This document shows, one piece after another, positions 17,531-25,909 of a stretch of DNA of 64,000 nt. The stretch covers positions 115,515-179,514 of the forward strand of contig JBCDHW010000007.1 of NCBI GenBank assembly GCA_038749595.1, written 5' to 3'. Source of the stretch: Parvularcula sp038749595 (GTDB lineage Bacteria; Pseudomonadota; Alphaproteobacteria; Caulobacterales; Parvularculaceae). The notes beneath the pieces were generated by a model. That model saw only the letters and a list, made by a program, of their open reading frames with translations, was not told where the DNA came from and did no database searches. Position numbers and translations under genes: made by a program. The first letter of the stretch is position 1. Each line of letters starts with the position of its first letter.

Positions 17531-19381
17531 ATGGCTACGTCTTTCAGCGACCTCGAAAACGCACGCCCCTCAACGTTAGGGGAGCAGTTGAGCAACCTGA
17601 AACACTTGTTTCCATACCTCTGGAACAAGCAGCGACCGGCGTTCAAACTGCGCATCCTCGGCTCGGTTTTATCAATCTTGGTGGGCACTTGGCTGGCGGT
17701 TCAGGCCCCGCTGGTGCTGGCCGATGGGATCAATCGGATCGCCGAAGAGAGCCTGAGCCAAGCGGTCGTTGCGAGTATTTTCAGCTTCATTCTTGGCTAT
17801 GGCCTATTGCGGTTCTTCGCCGTTTTGGTGCCCCAGCTGCGCGAGTTCATGTTCGCAAAAGTGGGGCAAACGGCGCAGCGGGAGGTGAGTGTCGACGTCT
17901 TTCAGCATCTCCAAGACCTGTCGCTGCGGTTCCACCTGGAGCGGAAAACCGGCAGCCTGTCCCGCATTATTGAGCGGGGTACACGGTCGATCGATTTTCT
18001 GTTCCGCTATCTCTTTTTCAATATCGGCCCGACGTTTCTGCTCCTCGTTTATGTCTGCGCGGTGTTCGCGATCCGGTATGAACTGGCGCTCAGCGCCGTG
18101 GCGCTGGTCACGGTGGTCGGCTATTTTTGGTTCACGGCCGGTTCGACCGAGTGGCGGCTGAAATTCCGCCGTACGATGAATGAAAAAGATCAGCAGGCCA
18201 GTGCCCGGTCGGTCGATGCGTTGATCAACTTCGAGACGGTGAAATTGTTCGGCGCTGAGGAGCGGGAAACCCGCCGCTTTGGCGCGGCGATCTGTGATTA
18301 CCAGGAGGCGGCCATTCGTTCGAGCCGCTCCCTCGCTTGGGTGAACATTGGCCAAGCAGCAATCATCAACGGCGGGCTGATGGCTGCGCTCGGCCTCACC
18401 GCGCAAGGCGTGGCCGCGGGCCGCTATGGTTTGGGCGAGCTCACCGGCGTCAGCTTGATCATGATGCAGCTTTACCAGCCGCTGAACATCCTTGGCTTTG
18501 CCTACCGCGAGATCAAGCAATCGCTGATCGACATGGAAAAGCTCTTTGCACTGCTGAAAATTCAGCCTGAGGTGAAGGATGACCCTGAGGCCGTGGCCCT
18601 CGAGGTGACCGAGGGATCCGTCCGTTTCCAGAATGTCCGCTTTGGCTATGGCGGCAGGCGCGATGTTTTAAGGGGGGTCAGCTTCACCGCGCCCGCGGGG
18701 AAAAAGACAGCGATTGTCGGTACTTCGGGTGCCGGAAAATCGACCATCGCGCGGCTCCTCTTCCGGTTCTATGACGTCACGGCGGGGTCGATCAGTATCG
18801 GCGCGCAGGATATTCGCAAGGTCACGCAACAAAGCCTGCGCCAAGCGATGGGTGTTGTTCCTCAGGACACGGTGCTTTTCAACGACACCATCCGCTACAA
18901 CATCGGCTATGCCAAACCGCGGGCGACGGATGACGATGTGGAGAACGCGGCATGGGTTGCGCAGATCCATGACTTCATCCGCTCGCTGCCTGACGGGTAC
19001 GACACACTTGTCGGCGAGCGTGGCCTCAAGCTTTCCGGCGGTGAGAAGCAGCGGGTCGCGATCGCCCGCGCCGTTCTCAAAAATCCTCCGATCCTCATCC
19101 TTGACGAAGCGACGTCCGCTCTCGACTCGGGGACAGAAGCCGGGATCGTCGCGGCACTGAACGATATCGCTAAGGGCCGCACGTCGATCGTCATCGCCCA
19201 CCGCCTGTCCACCATCGCCGACGCCGACCATATCGTCGTGCTCGACCAAGGCGAGGTGGCTGAAACGGGGACGCATGATGAACTCCTCGCCCGGGGAGGC
19301 ATCTACGCCCGCCTGTGGCGTCAGCAGTCGACCGCCCCCAAAGAGCCGCAACCGATACCACGTGGCCGGGCTCTAGGGTAA
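17531..19381 (+). CDS. ABC exporter, Atm1/HMT1 type (fused permease and ATPase)
   Basis: A 616-residue half-transporter. The N-terminal permease has about six TM helices (residues 40-330) and the ATPase is C-terminal. Walker A is GTSGAGKST at 397-405, the signature is LSGGEKQRV from 501 and Walker B is ILILDEATSALD with Asp525-Glu526. The family (mitochondrial Atm1, bacterial NaAtm1) exports glutathione-linked or metal/thiol compounds and works as a homodimer. The permease motif LRFHLERKTGSLSRIIERGTRSIDFL is characteristic of this branch rather than of lipid A flippases, although the LPS genes are next door. No clear ribosome binding site precedes the ATG. Confidence 0.88.
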   Translation: MATSFSDLENARPSTLGEQLSNLKHLFPYLWNKQRPAFKLRILGSVLSILVGTWLAVQAPLVLADGINRIAEESLSQAVVASIFSFILGYGLLRFFAVLVPQLREFMFAKVGQTAQREVSVDVFQHLQDLSLRFHLERKTGSLSRIIERGTRSIDFLFRYLFFNIGPTFLLLVYVCAVFAIRYELALSAVALVTVVGYFWFTAGSTEWRLKFRRTMNEKDQQASARSVDALINFETVKLFGAEERETRRFGAAICDYQEAAIRSSRSLAWVNIGQAAIINGGLMAALGLTAQGVAAGRYGLGELTGVSLIMMQLYQPLNILGFAYREIKQSLIDMEKLFALLKIQPEVKDDPEAVALEVTEGSVRFQNVRFGYGGRRDVLRGVSFTAPAGKKTAIVGTSGAGKSTIARLLFRFYDVTAGSISIGAQDIRKVTQQSLRQAMGVVPQDTVLFNDTIRYNIGYAKPRATDDDVENAAWVAQIHDFIRSLPDGYDTLVGERGLKLSGGEKQRVAIARAVLKNPPILILDEATSALDSGTEAGIVAALNDIAKGRTSIVIAHRLSTIADADHIVVLDQGEVAETGTHDELLARGGIYARLWRQQSTAPKEPQPIPRGRALG

Positions 19382-19412
19382 GCGATCATCCGGGGGCAGA
19401 GGATTACTTTTT

Positions 19413-20045
19413 TCAGCGCAAAGCGCGCCGAACATCGTTTTGGAGAGGCGGCAGCACCTCGGCTTCGAACCAAGGGTTCTTCTTGAGCCAGGCGGTGTTG
19501 CGCCAGCTTGGGTGCGGCAAGACGTAAAGCTTTGCGCCAGTCGCGGGGTCGCGGTGCAGATCGCGCCACGCCCGAACGGTTTCGGTGAGGGTCTTCCGGC
19601 GCTGTTTCCCAAGGTGCCATGCCTGGGAATAACCACCGATCAGCAGCGCGAGATCCAAGCGCTCCGCATAGTGAGCGAGGACTTTCTCTCGCCAGAGTTG
19701 GGCACAGACCTTAGGCGGAGGAAGGTCGCCGCCTTTGCCTGTTTTACCACTGCCGTCGTAGCCGGGGAAACAAAACGCCATTGGGACGATGGCGAACCGG
19801 CCGCTTTCGTAGAACGCCCCTTCATCGACGCCGAGCCATTTGCGGAGGCGAACGCCTGAGGGATCGAGAAACGGGCGGCCGCCTTGGTGGGCGAGGTTGC
19901 CCGGGGCTTGGCTGAAGATACCGATGCGGGCGCCGGGAGGAAGCTGGAACACCGGGCGCGCCTCGGGGATCAGGCCCTCGCGTTCACAATGGCGACAGGC
20001 CGCGAGGCTGCGGGAAACCGCAGCGAGATGTTCAGGCGCTGCCAA
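19413..20045 (-). CDS. Uracil-DNA glycosylase superfamily protein
   Basis: A 210-residue UDG-fold protein. After a short Cys-containing N-terminus (AACRHCEREG) come the motifs GIFSQAPGNLAHQGGRPFLDPSG, corresponding to the glycosylase motif 1 loop, a central ALLIGGYSQAWHLG strand, and HPSWRNTAWLKKNPWF, corresponding to the leucine-loop motif 2. These suggest a base-excision enzyme, but the catalytic Asp or Asn of motif 1 is not clear, so activity is uncertain. The likely start is a TTG at 20045 that overlaps the end of the DUF3126 gene by 14 nt; the longer open frame only mirrors that gene. It ends convergently with the ABC exporter gene. Confidence 0.8.
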   Translation of the reverse strand: MAAPEHLAAVSRSLAACRHCEREGLIPEARPVFQLPPGARIGIFSQAPGNLAHQGGRPFLDPSGVRLRKWLGVDEGAFYESGRFAIVPMAFCFPGYDGSGKTGKGGDLPPPKVCAQLWREKVLAHYAERLDLALLIGGYSQAWHLGKQRRKTLTETVRAWRDLHRDPATGAKLYVLPHPSWRNTAWLKKNPWFEAEVLPPLQNDVRRALR

Positions 20046-20256
20046 CCGTATCGAGGTCGAGATCGAGGATGGCCATGTGGAAATCGTAGCTGAGGTCTTC
20101 GTCCTCGTCATCGCGGGTGAGGACGCCGATGAACTCTTCGCCGACATAGACTTCGGCGCTGTCGTCCTTATTGGGGCGGCCGCGGACCGAGAGGTTTTGG
20201 TCATTGAACCGGCGGCGGAGGAAGGATTGAAGCTTGGCGAGTTCTTGGGCGTCCAT
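20032..20256 (-). CDS. DUF3126 family protein
   Basis: A 74-residue conserved alphaproteobacterial protein of unknown role. The whole sequence is the family domain: an N-terminal helix (DAQELAKLQSFLRRRF), a short strand pair (LSVRGRPNKDDSAEVYVGEEFIGVLTRD) and an acidic end (DEDEDLSYDFHMAILDLDLD). It has no signal peptide or membrane segment and is probably cytosolic. The glycosylase-like gene starts inside its last codons, so the two should be co-transcribed and translationally coupled. No functional link between them is known. Confidence 0.85.
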   Translation of the reverse strand: MDAQELAKLQSFLRRRFNDQNLSVRGRPNKDDSAEVYVGEEFIGVLTRDDEDEDLSYDFHMAILDLDLDTVGSA

Positions 20257-20356
20257 AGCGATGCTCCTGTTTGCCGCACGCGGGGAGTTTGAGGTATGCG
20301 CGGTGCGTGCGGCGTCCTAGGGGGACAGTCAAGCCGCGTGTTTCCACGGAGTTTTT

Positions 20357-20788
20357 ATGCGCCATCTCGCCTTTGCCGCCCTCGCCGCTTTGACCCTTGC
20401 CGGATGCGGCGGCGACGGACCATCGGCCGAGGCGCCGGACGCCGGTGGTTTCATCCGCTTGCCCGCAGAGGGTGCGCGGATGTCGGCGGCGTACCTGACC
20501 GTCACCCGCGACACCGACGACCGGCTGGTCAGTGCCTCGGTCGAAGGGGTATCCGTCACCGAGCTGCACACCGTTCTCGACGATGAGGGTGTGCGCCGCA
20601 TGCGGAAGGTGGAAGGCTATGACGTCAAGGCGGGAGAGCCTCTGGTCCTGCAGCCGGGCGGCAACCACCTGATGCTGATTGGATTGTACCAGCCTTTGCA
20701 AGCAGGTGAAGAACGCAGCGTCACCTTGGTGTTTGAGAGCGGCGCGACGGAGACGGTGTCCCTGCCGGTGACATCGGGTCAGCCGTAA
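20357..20788 (+). CDS. PCuAC-type copper chaperone, lipoprotein
   Basis: A 143-residue periplasmic copper(I) chaperone of the PCuAC family, which delivers copper to cytochrome oxidase. The N-terminus is a lipoprotein signal (MRHLAFAALAALTLAGC), so it should be membrane-tethered. The copper-binding pattern of His and Met ligands is visible: ELHTVLDDEGVRRMRKVE gives the first His/Met pair and GGNHLMLIGL the second His/Met pair. The conserved YLTV strand and the LVFESG near the C-terminus fit. GGAG lies 6 nt upstream of the ATG at 20357. No Sco protein or oxidase gene is adjacent. It converges on mtnP. Confidence 0.87.
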   Translation: MRHLAFAALAALTLAGCGGDGPSAEAPDAGGFIRLPAEGARMSAAYLTVTRDTDDRLVSASVEGVSVTELHTVLDDEGVRRMRKVEGYDVKAGEPLVLQPGGNHLMLIGLYQPLQAGEERSVTLVFESGATETVSLPVTSGQP

Positions 20789-20795
20789 GCAGCTG

Positions 20796-21683
20796 TTAGT
20801 CGAGCACGCGTCCAGCAATGGCCTTCAGCTTGCGCACCACATCGGGGTCGCGAGCCTCGGGCGCGGTGATGATGGCGTAGTCGAGGCAGGTTTCGATGCC
20901 GTCCGGACTGGGCGTGCGTTCGGGGCTAAGCGCTTTTGTCAGTTCACCGACGGTTGCCTGACCCGCCACCCGGTTCTGCGCTAAAATCGCGAGCACCGAG
21001 GCGACATCCACCGGCCCCTCCTCTTCGTGCCAACAGTCGTAGTCGGTGACCATGCCGAGGATGGCGTAAGGCAACTCAGCCTCCCGCGCGAGGCGGGCTT
21101 CGGGCATGGCGGTCATGCCGATCACGTCCATGCCCCAGGAGCGGTAGAGCTCACTTTCGGCTCTGGTGGAGAATTGCGGGCCTTCCATGACGAGGTAGGT
21201 CCCGCCCCGGTGGACGGTGGCGCCTGCTGCCTCAGCCGCCTGGGCGGCCTCTTCGCTGAGGCGCGAGCAGACGGGGTGGGCCATGGAGACGTGGGCGACG
21301 CAGCCGGTCTCGAAAAAGCTCGACACACGGCCTTTTGTCCGGTCGACGAACTGATCCACGGCGACGAAATGTCCAGGCGCGAGCTCTTCTTTGAATGATC
21401 CGCAGGCGGAGAGGCTGAGCATATCCGTGGCGCCGAGCATCTTGGCCGCTGCGACGTTGGCCCGGGCGTTGAGCTCTGACGGCGGGACGGTGTGGCCCTT
21501 GCCGTGGCGGGAGATGAACAGCACCTTGATATTGTTCAGGGTACCGATCGTCACAGGAGCGGAGGGCAGGCCCCAGGGCGTTTCGACGGTGCGCTCATCC
21601 TCAATGGTGAGGCCGGGCATCTCGTAGATCCCGGAGCCGCCGAAAATGGCAAGGCACGTGGGGCGCGTGGGTTCGGTGGTCAT
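20796..21683 (-). CDS. mtnP: S-methyl-5'-thioadenosine phosphorylase
   Basis: A 295-residue purine nucleoside phosphorylase of the MTAP group. It splits 5'-methylthioadenosine with phosphate into adenine and methylthioribose-1-phosphate, the first salvage step after polyamine or homoserine-lactone synthesis. Motifs are the phosphate-binding IFGGSGIYEM, the FISRHGKGHTVPPSELNARAN block, TYLVMEGPQFSTRAESELYR around the substrate pocket, and VTDYDCWHEEEGPV with the purine-site Asp. No other mtn genes are adjacent. A 622-bp stretch without a clear gene lies upstream, so its promoter is probably in that gap. Confidence 0.95.
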   Translation of the reverse strand: MTTEPTRPTCLAIFGGSGIYEMPGLTIEDERTVETPWGLPSAPVTIGTLNNIKVLFISRHGKGHTVPPSELNARANVAAAKMLGATDMLSLSACGSFKEELAPGHFVAVDQFVDRTKGRVSSFFETGCVAHVSMAHPVCSRLSEEAAQAAEAAGATVHRGGTYLVMEGPQFSTRAESELYRSWGMDVIGMTAMPEARLAREAELPYAILGMVTDYDCWHEEEGPVDVASVLAILAQNRVAGQATVGELTKALSPERTPSPDGIETCLDYAIITAPEARDPDVVRKLKAIAGRVLD

Positions 21684-22103
21684 CGCTGTCTCCGCTCAAG
21701 TCTTGGAGCGGTAGCAGCGCGGGGACCCTCGCGATAGCCTAGCTTTTCTGACGCTGTTCCTGGCGTGCCGCATCGTCGGGCCCAGCGGGCATCAAAGGTT
21801 TCGGGCGTTCCGCCCTTCAGAGCGTGCTCAAGCCGGGCAAGTTTCGCGCGGGGGCAAGCGGGTTGGCGATGACGTCGCGGCATAGGACTTTCCTCTGGGC
21901 ATGACTAATGGCCGCCTCGGCGAGGACGGTGAAGCCATACGGGGTCTCGCGCGCGGCGCACCGCCTGCGGAGGGAGGGGGCTCTTGATCAGGCGGTGTGA
22001 AGCCTTCCACAGCTTCGCCGCGCGCGACACGCCCGGATCTTTGACGAGGGCCGAACATCAGCTCACCCCGCCCTGCTGCCTTCGGCGCTCACCCGGTAAC
22101 CTG

Positions 22104-22230
22104 AAAAAAACAGGCCCCAGTCAGAGCGCGCACGATCCTGGCGCGGCAATGGGCTGGAGGTCAGGCACCAACGCCCCGCTCCCATTGCGAGCCTCAGGAT
22201 AAGGCCATGGGAGGCTTGGGGGATAAGTTC
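22104..22230 (-). other. Candidate structured RNA in the 622-bp gap 21684-22305
   Basis: The gap between mtnP and the petABC terminator has no convincing gene; open frames there lack start signals and family features. At 22135-22200 a long hairpin can form: outer arms ATCCTG/CAGGAT (22135-22140 with 22195-22200) and inner arms GCAATGGG/CCCATTGC (22146-22153 with 22181-22188). On the minus strand a run of seven T follows at 22104-22110, inside CCTG-T7-CAGG. This could be a small RNA, but it fits no RNA family I can recognise (not tmRNA, RNase P or a standard SRP RNA). Strand and ends are guesses. Confidence 0.3.
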
Positions 22231-22241
22231 GTGGGCTGAAC

Positions 22242-22271
22242 ACAAAAAAAGCCGCGCTCGGAAAGCGCGGC
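22242..22271 (-). terminator. Rho-independent terminator of petABC
   Basis: Read on the minus strand, the stem is GCCGCGCT-TTCG-AGCGCGGC, a perfect 8-bp GC-rich helix with a stable UUCG loop, followed by seven T. It starts 35 nt after the cytochrome c1 stop codon and is a textbook intrinsic terminator for the operon. Confidence 0.93.
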
Positions 22272-22305
22272 TTTCAAATCTCGTATGCGCAGATGCGCGG
22301 CGCAG

Positions 22306-23259
22306 TTAGTACTTCGCGTTGGCCCAGATCTGGCGATAGGACGCGTACGTTACACCCGCAAAGATGAACAGGTAAGCCATCACGAACTTGCCCATGCCCT
22401 TACGCTCGTCGAGCTTCGGCTCAGCCGCCCACATGAGGAACGCGGTGACGTCCTTGGCGTACTGATCCATCGTCATTGGCGTGCCGTCTTCGTAGATGAC
22501 CATTTCATCGTAGAGCGGTTGGGCCATCTTGAAGGCACCGCCGTAGATGTAGCCTTCTTTCGAGACGTATTTGGCGTCCTCGGCTTCTTTGACCTTCTTC
22601 TTATCAATGTGGCCGTCGTGGATGTATTCTTCCTTCATCAGGCCGACCGTGTCGCCCGGATAGTAAGGGTTGTAGTAGCCGCCGTCGGGCTCGTTGATCG
22701 TGTTCAGCGGCTCCGACGGGTAACCGGTCAGAAGGCTGTACATATAATTGGCGCCGTTTGGCCGAGCCTTCACGAGGAGGCTTTGATCCGGCGGATAGGC
22801 ACCGCCGTTCGCGAACGTTGCCATCTCTTTGTTCGCGTACGGACCGGGGATGTAGTCCGCGGGCGTCGCAGGACGCTCGAACATATCGCCATATTCATCA
22901 GGGCCGTCGGTGACCGTGTATTCCGCCGCGAGCGACTTGATGATCGGGTTGGCGACCGGGTCCGAGCAATTCGTCCCCTCGGGCAGACCCAGCTCAGCCG
23001 GACAGCTTTCCAGGTAGAAAGGCCCACCCTTTTCGCCGAGGTGGCGGAAAGCGATCAGCTGGAGCGAGTGGCAGTTGGCGCAAACCTCGCGGTAGACCTG
23101 AAAGCCGCGCTGAAGCTGTTTTTGGTCGTAGGATCCCAGAGGTCCCTCCCACGCCCATTCGGGGTGCTTCAGCTCTTTGGTCACGCCAGCCGCAAAAGCT
23201 TGTGCGCCGGTGAGAGCGACCGCCAGTGCGGTCGCTGTCGAAGCAAGTGTTTTGATCAT
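22306..23259 (-). CDS. petC: Cytochrome c1 of the bc1 complex
   Basis: A 317-residue cytochrome c1, the membrane-anchored c-type heme subunit that takes electrons from the Rieske protein and passes them to a soluble cytochrome c. It has a signal peptide (MIKTLASTATALAVALTGAQAFA) and the heme-binding site VCANCH. The axial Met is expected in the C-terminal third, before the tail helix KFVMAYLFIFAGVTYASYRQIW that anchors it in the membrane. It is the last gene of the Rieske-cytochrome b-c1 operon, 5 nt after cytochrome b, and is followed by a strong terminator. Confidence 0.95.
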   Translation of the reverse strand: MIKTLASTATALAVALTGAQAFAAGVTKELKHPEWAWEGPLGSYDQKQLQRGFQVYREVCANCHSLQLIAFRHLGEKGGPFYLESCPAELGLPEGTNCSDPVANPIIKSLAAEYTVTDGPDEYGDMFERPATPADYIPGPYANKEMATFANGGAYPPDQSLLVKARPNGANYMYSLLTGYPSEPLNTINEPDGGYYNPYYPGDTVGLMKEEYIHDGHIDKKKVKEAEDAKYVSKEGYIYGGAFKMAQPLYDEMVIYEDGTPMTMDQYAKDVTAFLMWAAEPKLDERKGMGKFVMAYLFIFAGVTYASYRQIWANAKY

Positions 23260-23264
23260 CCGTG

Positions 23265-24581
23265 TTACTCCGCGGGAGCTGGGATTGGGCCGCCAGCGGG
23301 CTGGGTTGCCGGCTCGCTCTCGGCTTTCTTCTTGCCTTTGTCCTGGAGCACGGCCTCGGAGATGGAGGTCGGCAGGGGCAGCGGTGTCTCACGCACGGAG
23401 AGGACCGGGAGCACCACCAGGAAGTAGGCAAAGTAGTACAAGGTACAGATCTTTGAGGCGAGGACGTACCACCCTTCAGCCGGAGCTGCACCGAGCCAGC
23501 CGAGGAAGCAGAACGCGGCAACCATTACCCAGAAGAACCACTTGGCGATCGGGCGGTAACGCATGGAGCGAACCTGTGACCGGTCGAGCCATGGCAGCAC
23601 CAGCCAGATCAGGATCGAGCCGAGCATGACGATCACACCGCCGAGCTTTGCGTCGATGAACAGGACCGGGAAATCGATCGCGCGGAGCATCGCGTAGAAC
23701 GGCAGGAAGTACCATTCGGGGACGATGTGGGCCGGCGTCGCCAGCGGGTCAGCCGGGATGTAGTTATCCGGGTGGCCCAGACTGTTCGGCATGAAGAACA
23801 CGAACGCTGCGAACAGGAGCAAGAAGACGATGATCGCGAAGCCGTCTTTCACCGTGTAGTACGGGTGGAACGGCAGGGCGTCCTTCTTCACATCCTTCAC
23901 TTCGATGCCCGACGGGTTGTTGTTGCCCGGCACGTGCAGTGCCCAGATGTGCAGGATCACTGCGCCTGCAATCAGGAACGGCATCAGGTAGTGAAGCGCG
24001 AAGAAGCGGTTGAGCGTCGGGTTGTCGACCGAGAAGCCGCCCCAGAGGAGCGTCTTGATCGGATCGCCAATGATCGGAACAGCCGAGGCGAGTGAGGTAA
24101 TCACGGTCGCGCCCCAGAAGCTCATCTGACCCCACGGCAGGACGTAGCCCATGAACGCGGTGCCCATCATCAGGAGGAAGATGACCACACCGATCATCCA
24201 CAAGATCTCGCGCGGCGCTTTGTAAGAGCCGTAGTAGAGACCGCGGGCGATGTGCAGGTAGACGGCGATGAAGAACATCGACGCGCCGTTGGCGTGCGCA
24301 TAGCGCATCAGCCAGCCATAGTTCACGTCGCGCATGATGTGCTCAACGGACTGGAACGCGTAATCGACGTGCGCCGTGTAGTGCATCGCCAGGATCACGC
24401 CGGTGACGATCTGCACCATCAGAACGACGGCGAGGATCCCGCCGAACGTGTACCAATAGTTGAGGTTTTTCGGCGTCGGGAAGTCGACGAAGCTGTCGTA
24501 ACCGAGGCGGACGATCGGCATCCGCTCGTCGATCCACTTTTCGACGCCTGTGCTGGGGTTGTAGGTACTCTGATGTGACAT
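23265..24581 (-). CDS. petB: Cytochrome b of the bc1 complex
   Basis: A 438-residue integral membrane subunit with two b-type hemes and the quinol-oxidising and quinone-reducing sites. Eight TM helices are evident. Heme-ligand His residues lie in the second helix (ILAMHYTAHVDYAF) and the fourth (LHYLMPFLIAGAVILHIWALH). The Qo-site PEWYFLPFYAMLRAI motif is intact. The start at 24581 (MSHQSTYNPSTGVEKW) is chosen because the longer frame reads back through the Rieske gene. It sits 5 nt after the Rieske gene. The C-terminus carries an extra Lys/Pro-rich tail typical of alphaproteobacteria. Confidence 0.96.
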   Translation of the reverse strand: MSHQSTYNPSTGVEKWIDERMPIVRLGYDSFVDFPTPKNLNYWYTFGGILAVVLMVQIVTGVILAMHYTAHVDYAFQSVEHIMRDVNYGWLMRYAHANGASMFFIAVYLHIARGLYYGSYKAPREILWMIGVVIFLLMMGTAFMGYVLPWGQMSFWGATVITSLASAVPIIGDPIKTLLWGGFSVDNPTLNRFFALHYLMPFLIAGAVILHIWALHVPGNNNPSGIEVKDVKKDALPFHPYYTVKDGFAIIVFLLLFAAFVFFMPNSLGHPDNYIPADPLATPAHIVPEWYFLPFYAMLRAIDFPVLFIDAKLGGVIVMLGSILIWLVLPWLDRSQVRSMRYRPIAKWFFWVMVAAFCFLGWLGAAPAEGWYVLASKICTLYYFAYFLVVLPVLSVRETPLPLPTSISEAVLQDKGKKKAESEPATQPAGGPIPAPAE

Positions 24582-24586
24582 AACGC

Positions 24587-25192
24587 TTATCCCAGTCGGA
24601 TTTGTGTCTCTGAAAGGAAGGCTACGGGCGGAACGGCGAGGTTGGCAGGGGCTGGACCTTTGCGGATCCGGCCGAGGGCATCGTAGTGGCTGCCGTGGCA
24701 TGGGCAGAACCAGCCGCCGAAGTCGCCTTTCGCTTCACCAGCCGCGGTGCCGAGCGGTACGCAACCCAAGTGGGTGCAAACGCCGGTGACAATGACGTAG
24801 CCGCCTTCTTGAACGCGGTTCTCGAAGGTCGCTTCCGCGCCGCTCAGGTTGTCGTTACGGGCGTCTTTGTCGGTGAGCGCGGATAGGTTGGTTTCCTGCG
24901 CTGTCGCCGCTTCCTCTTCGGTCAGACGACGGATGAACACCGGCTTGCCTTGCCAGAATGTTTTGATGGCCATGCCTGCTTCGACGCCAGCCAAGCTAAC
25001 TTCCTTGGTGGCAAGAGCGCGAACGGCTGCATCGGGAGCGAGCTGAGCCACCAGAGGAATAACGATCCCAGCACCCGTTGCAGCGGCCATGCCGCCCGCG
25101 AGCAGGTGGATGAAATCGCGCTTGGTGGGCTCTTCGCTCTGGACCCAATCGCCGCCCATGGGATTATCATTTGTCTGGGGCGTTGCACTCAT
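24587..25192 (-). CDS. petA: Ubiquinol-cytochrome c reductase iron-sulfur subunit (Rieske)
   Basis: A 201-residue Rieske protein, the mobile 2Fe-2S subunit of complex III. The N-terminus has a Tat-type signal anchor (TKRDFIHLLAGGMAAATGAG), so the folded protein is exported and stays membrane-bound. The cluster ligands are in CTHLGC and CPCHGSHYD, giving the two Cys and two His plus the disulfide pair. It is the first gene of the operon; its promoter must lie in the 121 bp before the divergent trmL gene. All three catalytic subunits are present, so a full bc1 complex is encoded. Confidence 0.96.
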   Translation of the reverse strand: MSATPQTNDNPMGGDWVQSEEPTKRDFIHLLAGGMAAATGAGIVIPLVAQLAPDAAVRALATKEVSLAGVEAGMAIKTFWQGKPVFIRRLTEEEAATAQETNLSALTDKDARNDNLSGAEATFENRVQEGGYVIVTGVCTHLGCVPLGTAAGEAKGDFGGWFCPCHGSHYDALGRIRKGPAPANLAVPPVAFLSETQIRLG

Positions 25193-25313
25193 GGTCGTTC
25201 GAACTACCTTCCTCTTTTTCAGCCGCGACGCTTAGTTTGCGCCATCTCCGAGGTCTAGGCCGGAGGTGCCTCTCACTTGGTAAAATGTCGATGAGCCTAA
25301 GGGTCGCACGATT

Positions 25314-25754
25314 ATGTTGAGCCTTGCTCTCTATCAACCGGAGATTGCTCACAATCTCGGGGCCAGCATCCGGATTGCTGCATGCTTCGGGGTTCCGCTG
25401 CACGTCATTGAGCCCTGCGGCTTCCCCTGGCGGGATCGGGACATATCCCGTGTTTCAATGGATTATCAGGCAGATATCATACGTCATCGCGACTGGGCTA
25501 CGTTCAAAGCGGAGGCGCCGGGTCGGCTCGTTCTGGCCACAACCAAAGCCGCCGTGGGTCACACGGCGTTCGCGTATAGCGATAGGGATATCCTATTACT
25601 CGGCCAAGAGAGTTCTGGGGTCCCACAAAAAATTCACGATGATATTGATTTGCAAGTGCGAATTCAGATGGCACCAGGCGCCCGAAGTCTCAATTTGAGC
25701 GTCGCAGCGGCCGTGATTCTCGCCGAGGCCAATAGGCAACTCCAACGGTTCTAA
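25314..25754 (+). CDS. trmL: tRNA (cytidine(34)-2'-O)-methyltransferase
   Basis: A 146-residue SPOUT methyltransferase. In E. coli TrmL methylates the 2'-O of the wobble base in tRNA-Leu isoacceptors using S-adenosylmethionine. Family motifs are all present: NLGASIRIAACFG (motif 1), LLLGQESSGVP (motif 2) and ARSLNLSVAAAVILAEA (motif 3), which build the trefoil knot that holds SAM. It is slightly shorter than the E. coli enzyme and has no extra RNA-binding domain. It is divergent from petABC with a short shared upstream region, an arrangement seen in other alphaproteobacteria. Confidence 0.92.
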   Translation: MLSLALYQPEIAHNLGASIRIAACFGVPLHVIEPCGFPWRDRDISRVSMDYQADIIRHRDWATFKAEAPGRLVLATTKAAVGHTAFAYSDRDILLLGQESSGVPQKIHDDIDLQVRIQMAPGARSLNLSVAAAVILAEANRQLQRF

Positions 25755-25909
25755 GCAATCGGGTGGCCGTTTCTCCTATCACGCGCTGCGCCTCGCTCGA
25801 TCGGGCCATCACCGGTGCGATTGGCGGCTTGGCGGCCCCATGGGTTGGCTTTGAGCCGAACTGACTTGGATCAATTGGTCAGGGAGCGGCGGGGACTAAT
25901 TCACTCGGG

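Noticed and set aside
21888..21898. GAGGAAAGTCC on the minus strand, as in RNase P RNA
   Set aside because: The bases after it do not continue the conserved GGGCTCC, no matching P4 partner or other RNase P blocks were found, so it is taken as chance.
22038..22085. GCCGAAGGCAGCAGGGC on the minus strand, resembling the SRP RNA tip
   Set aside because: The apical loop is GAA instead of a GNRA tetraloop and the GUCAGG partner strand is missing, so it was not called as an SRP RNA.
22285..23427. 380-codon frame antisense to cytochrome c1
   Set aside because: Shadow of petC; composition is Val/Arg/Gly-rich nonsense and runs through the petABC terminator.
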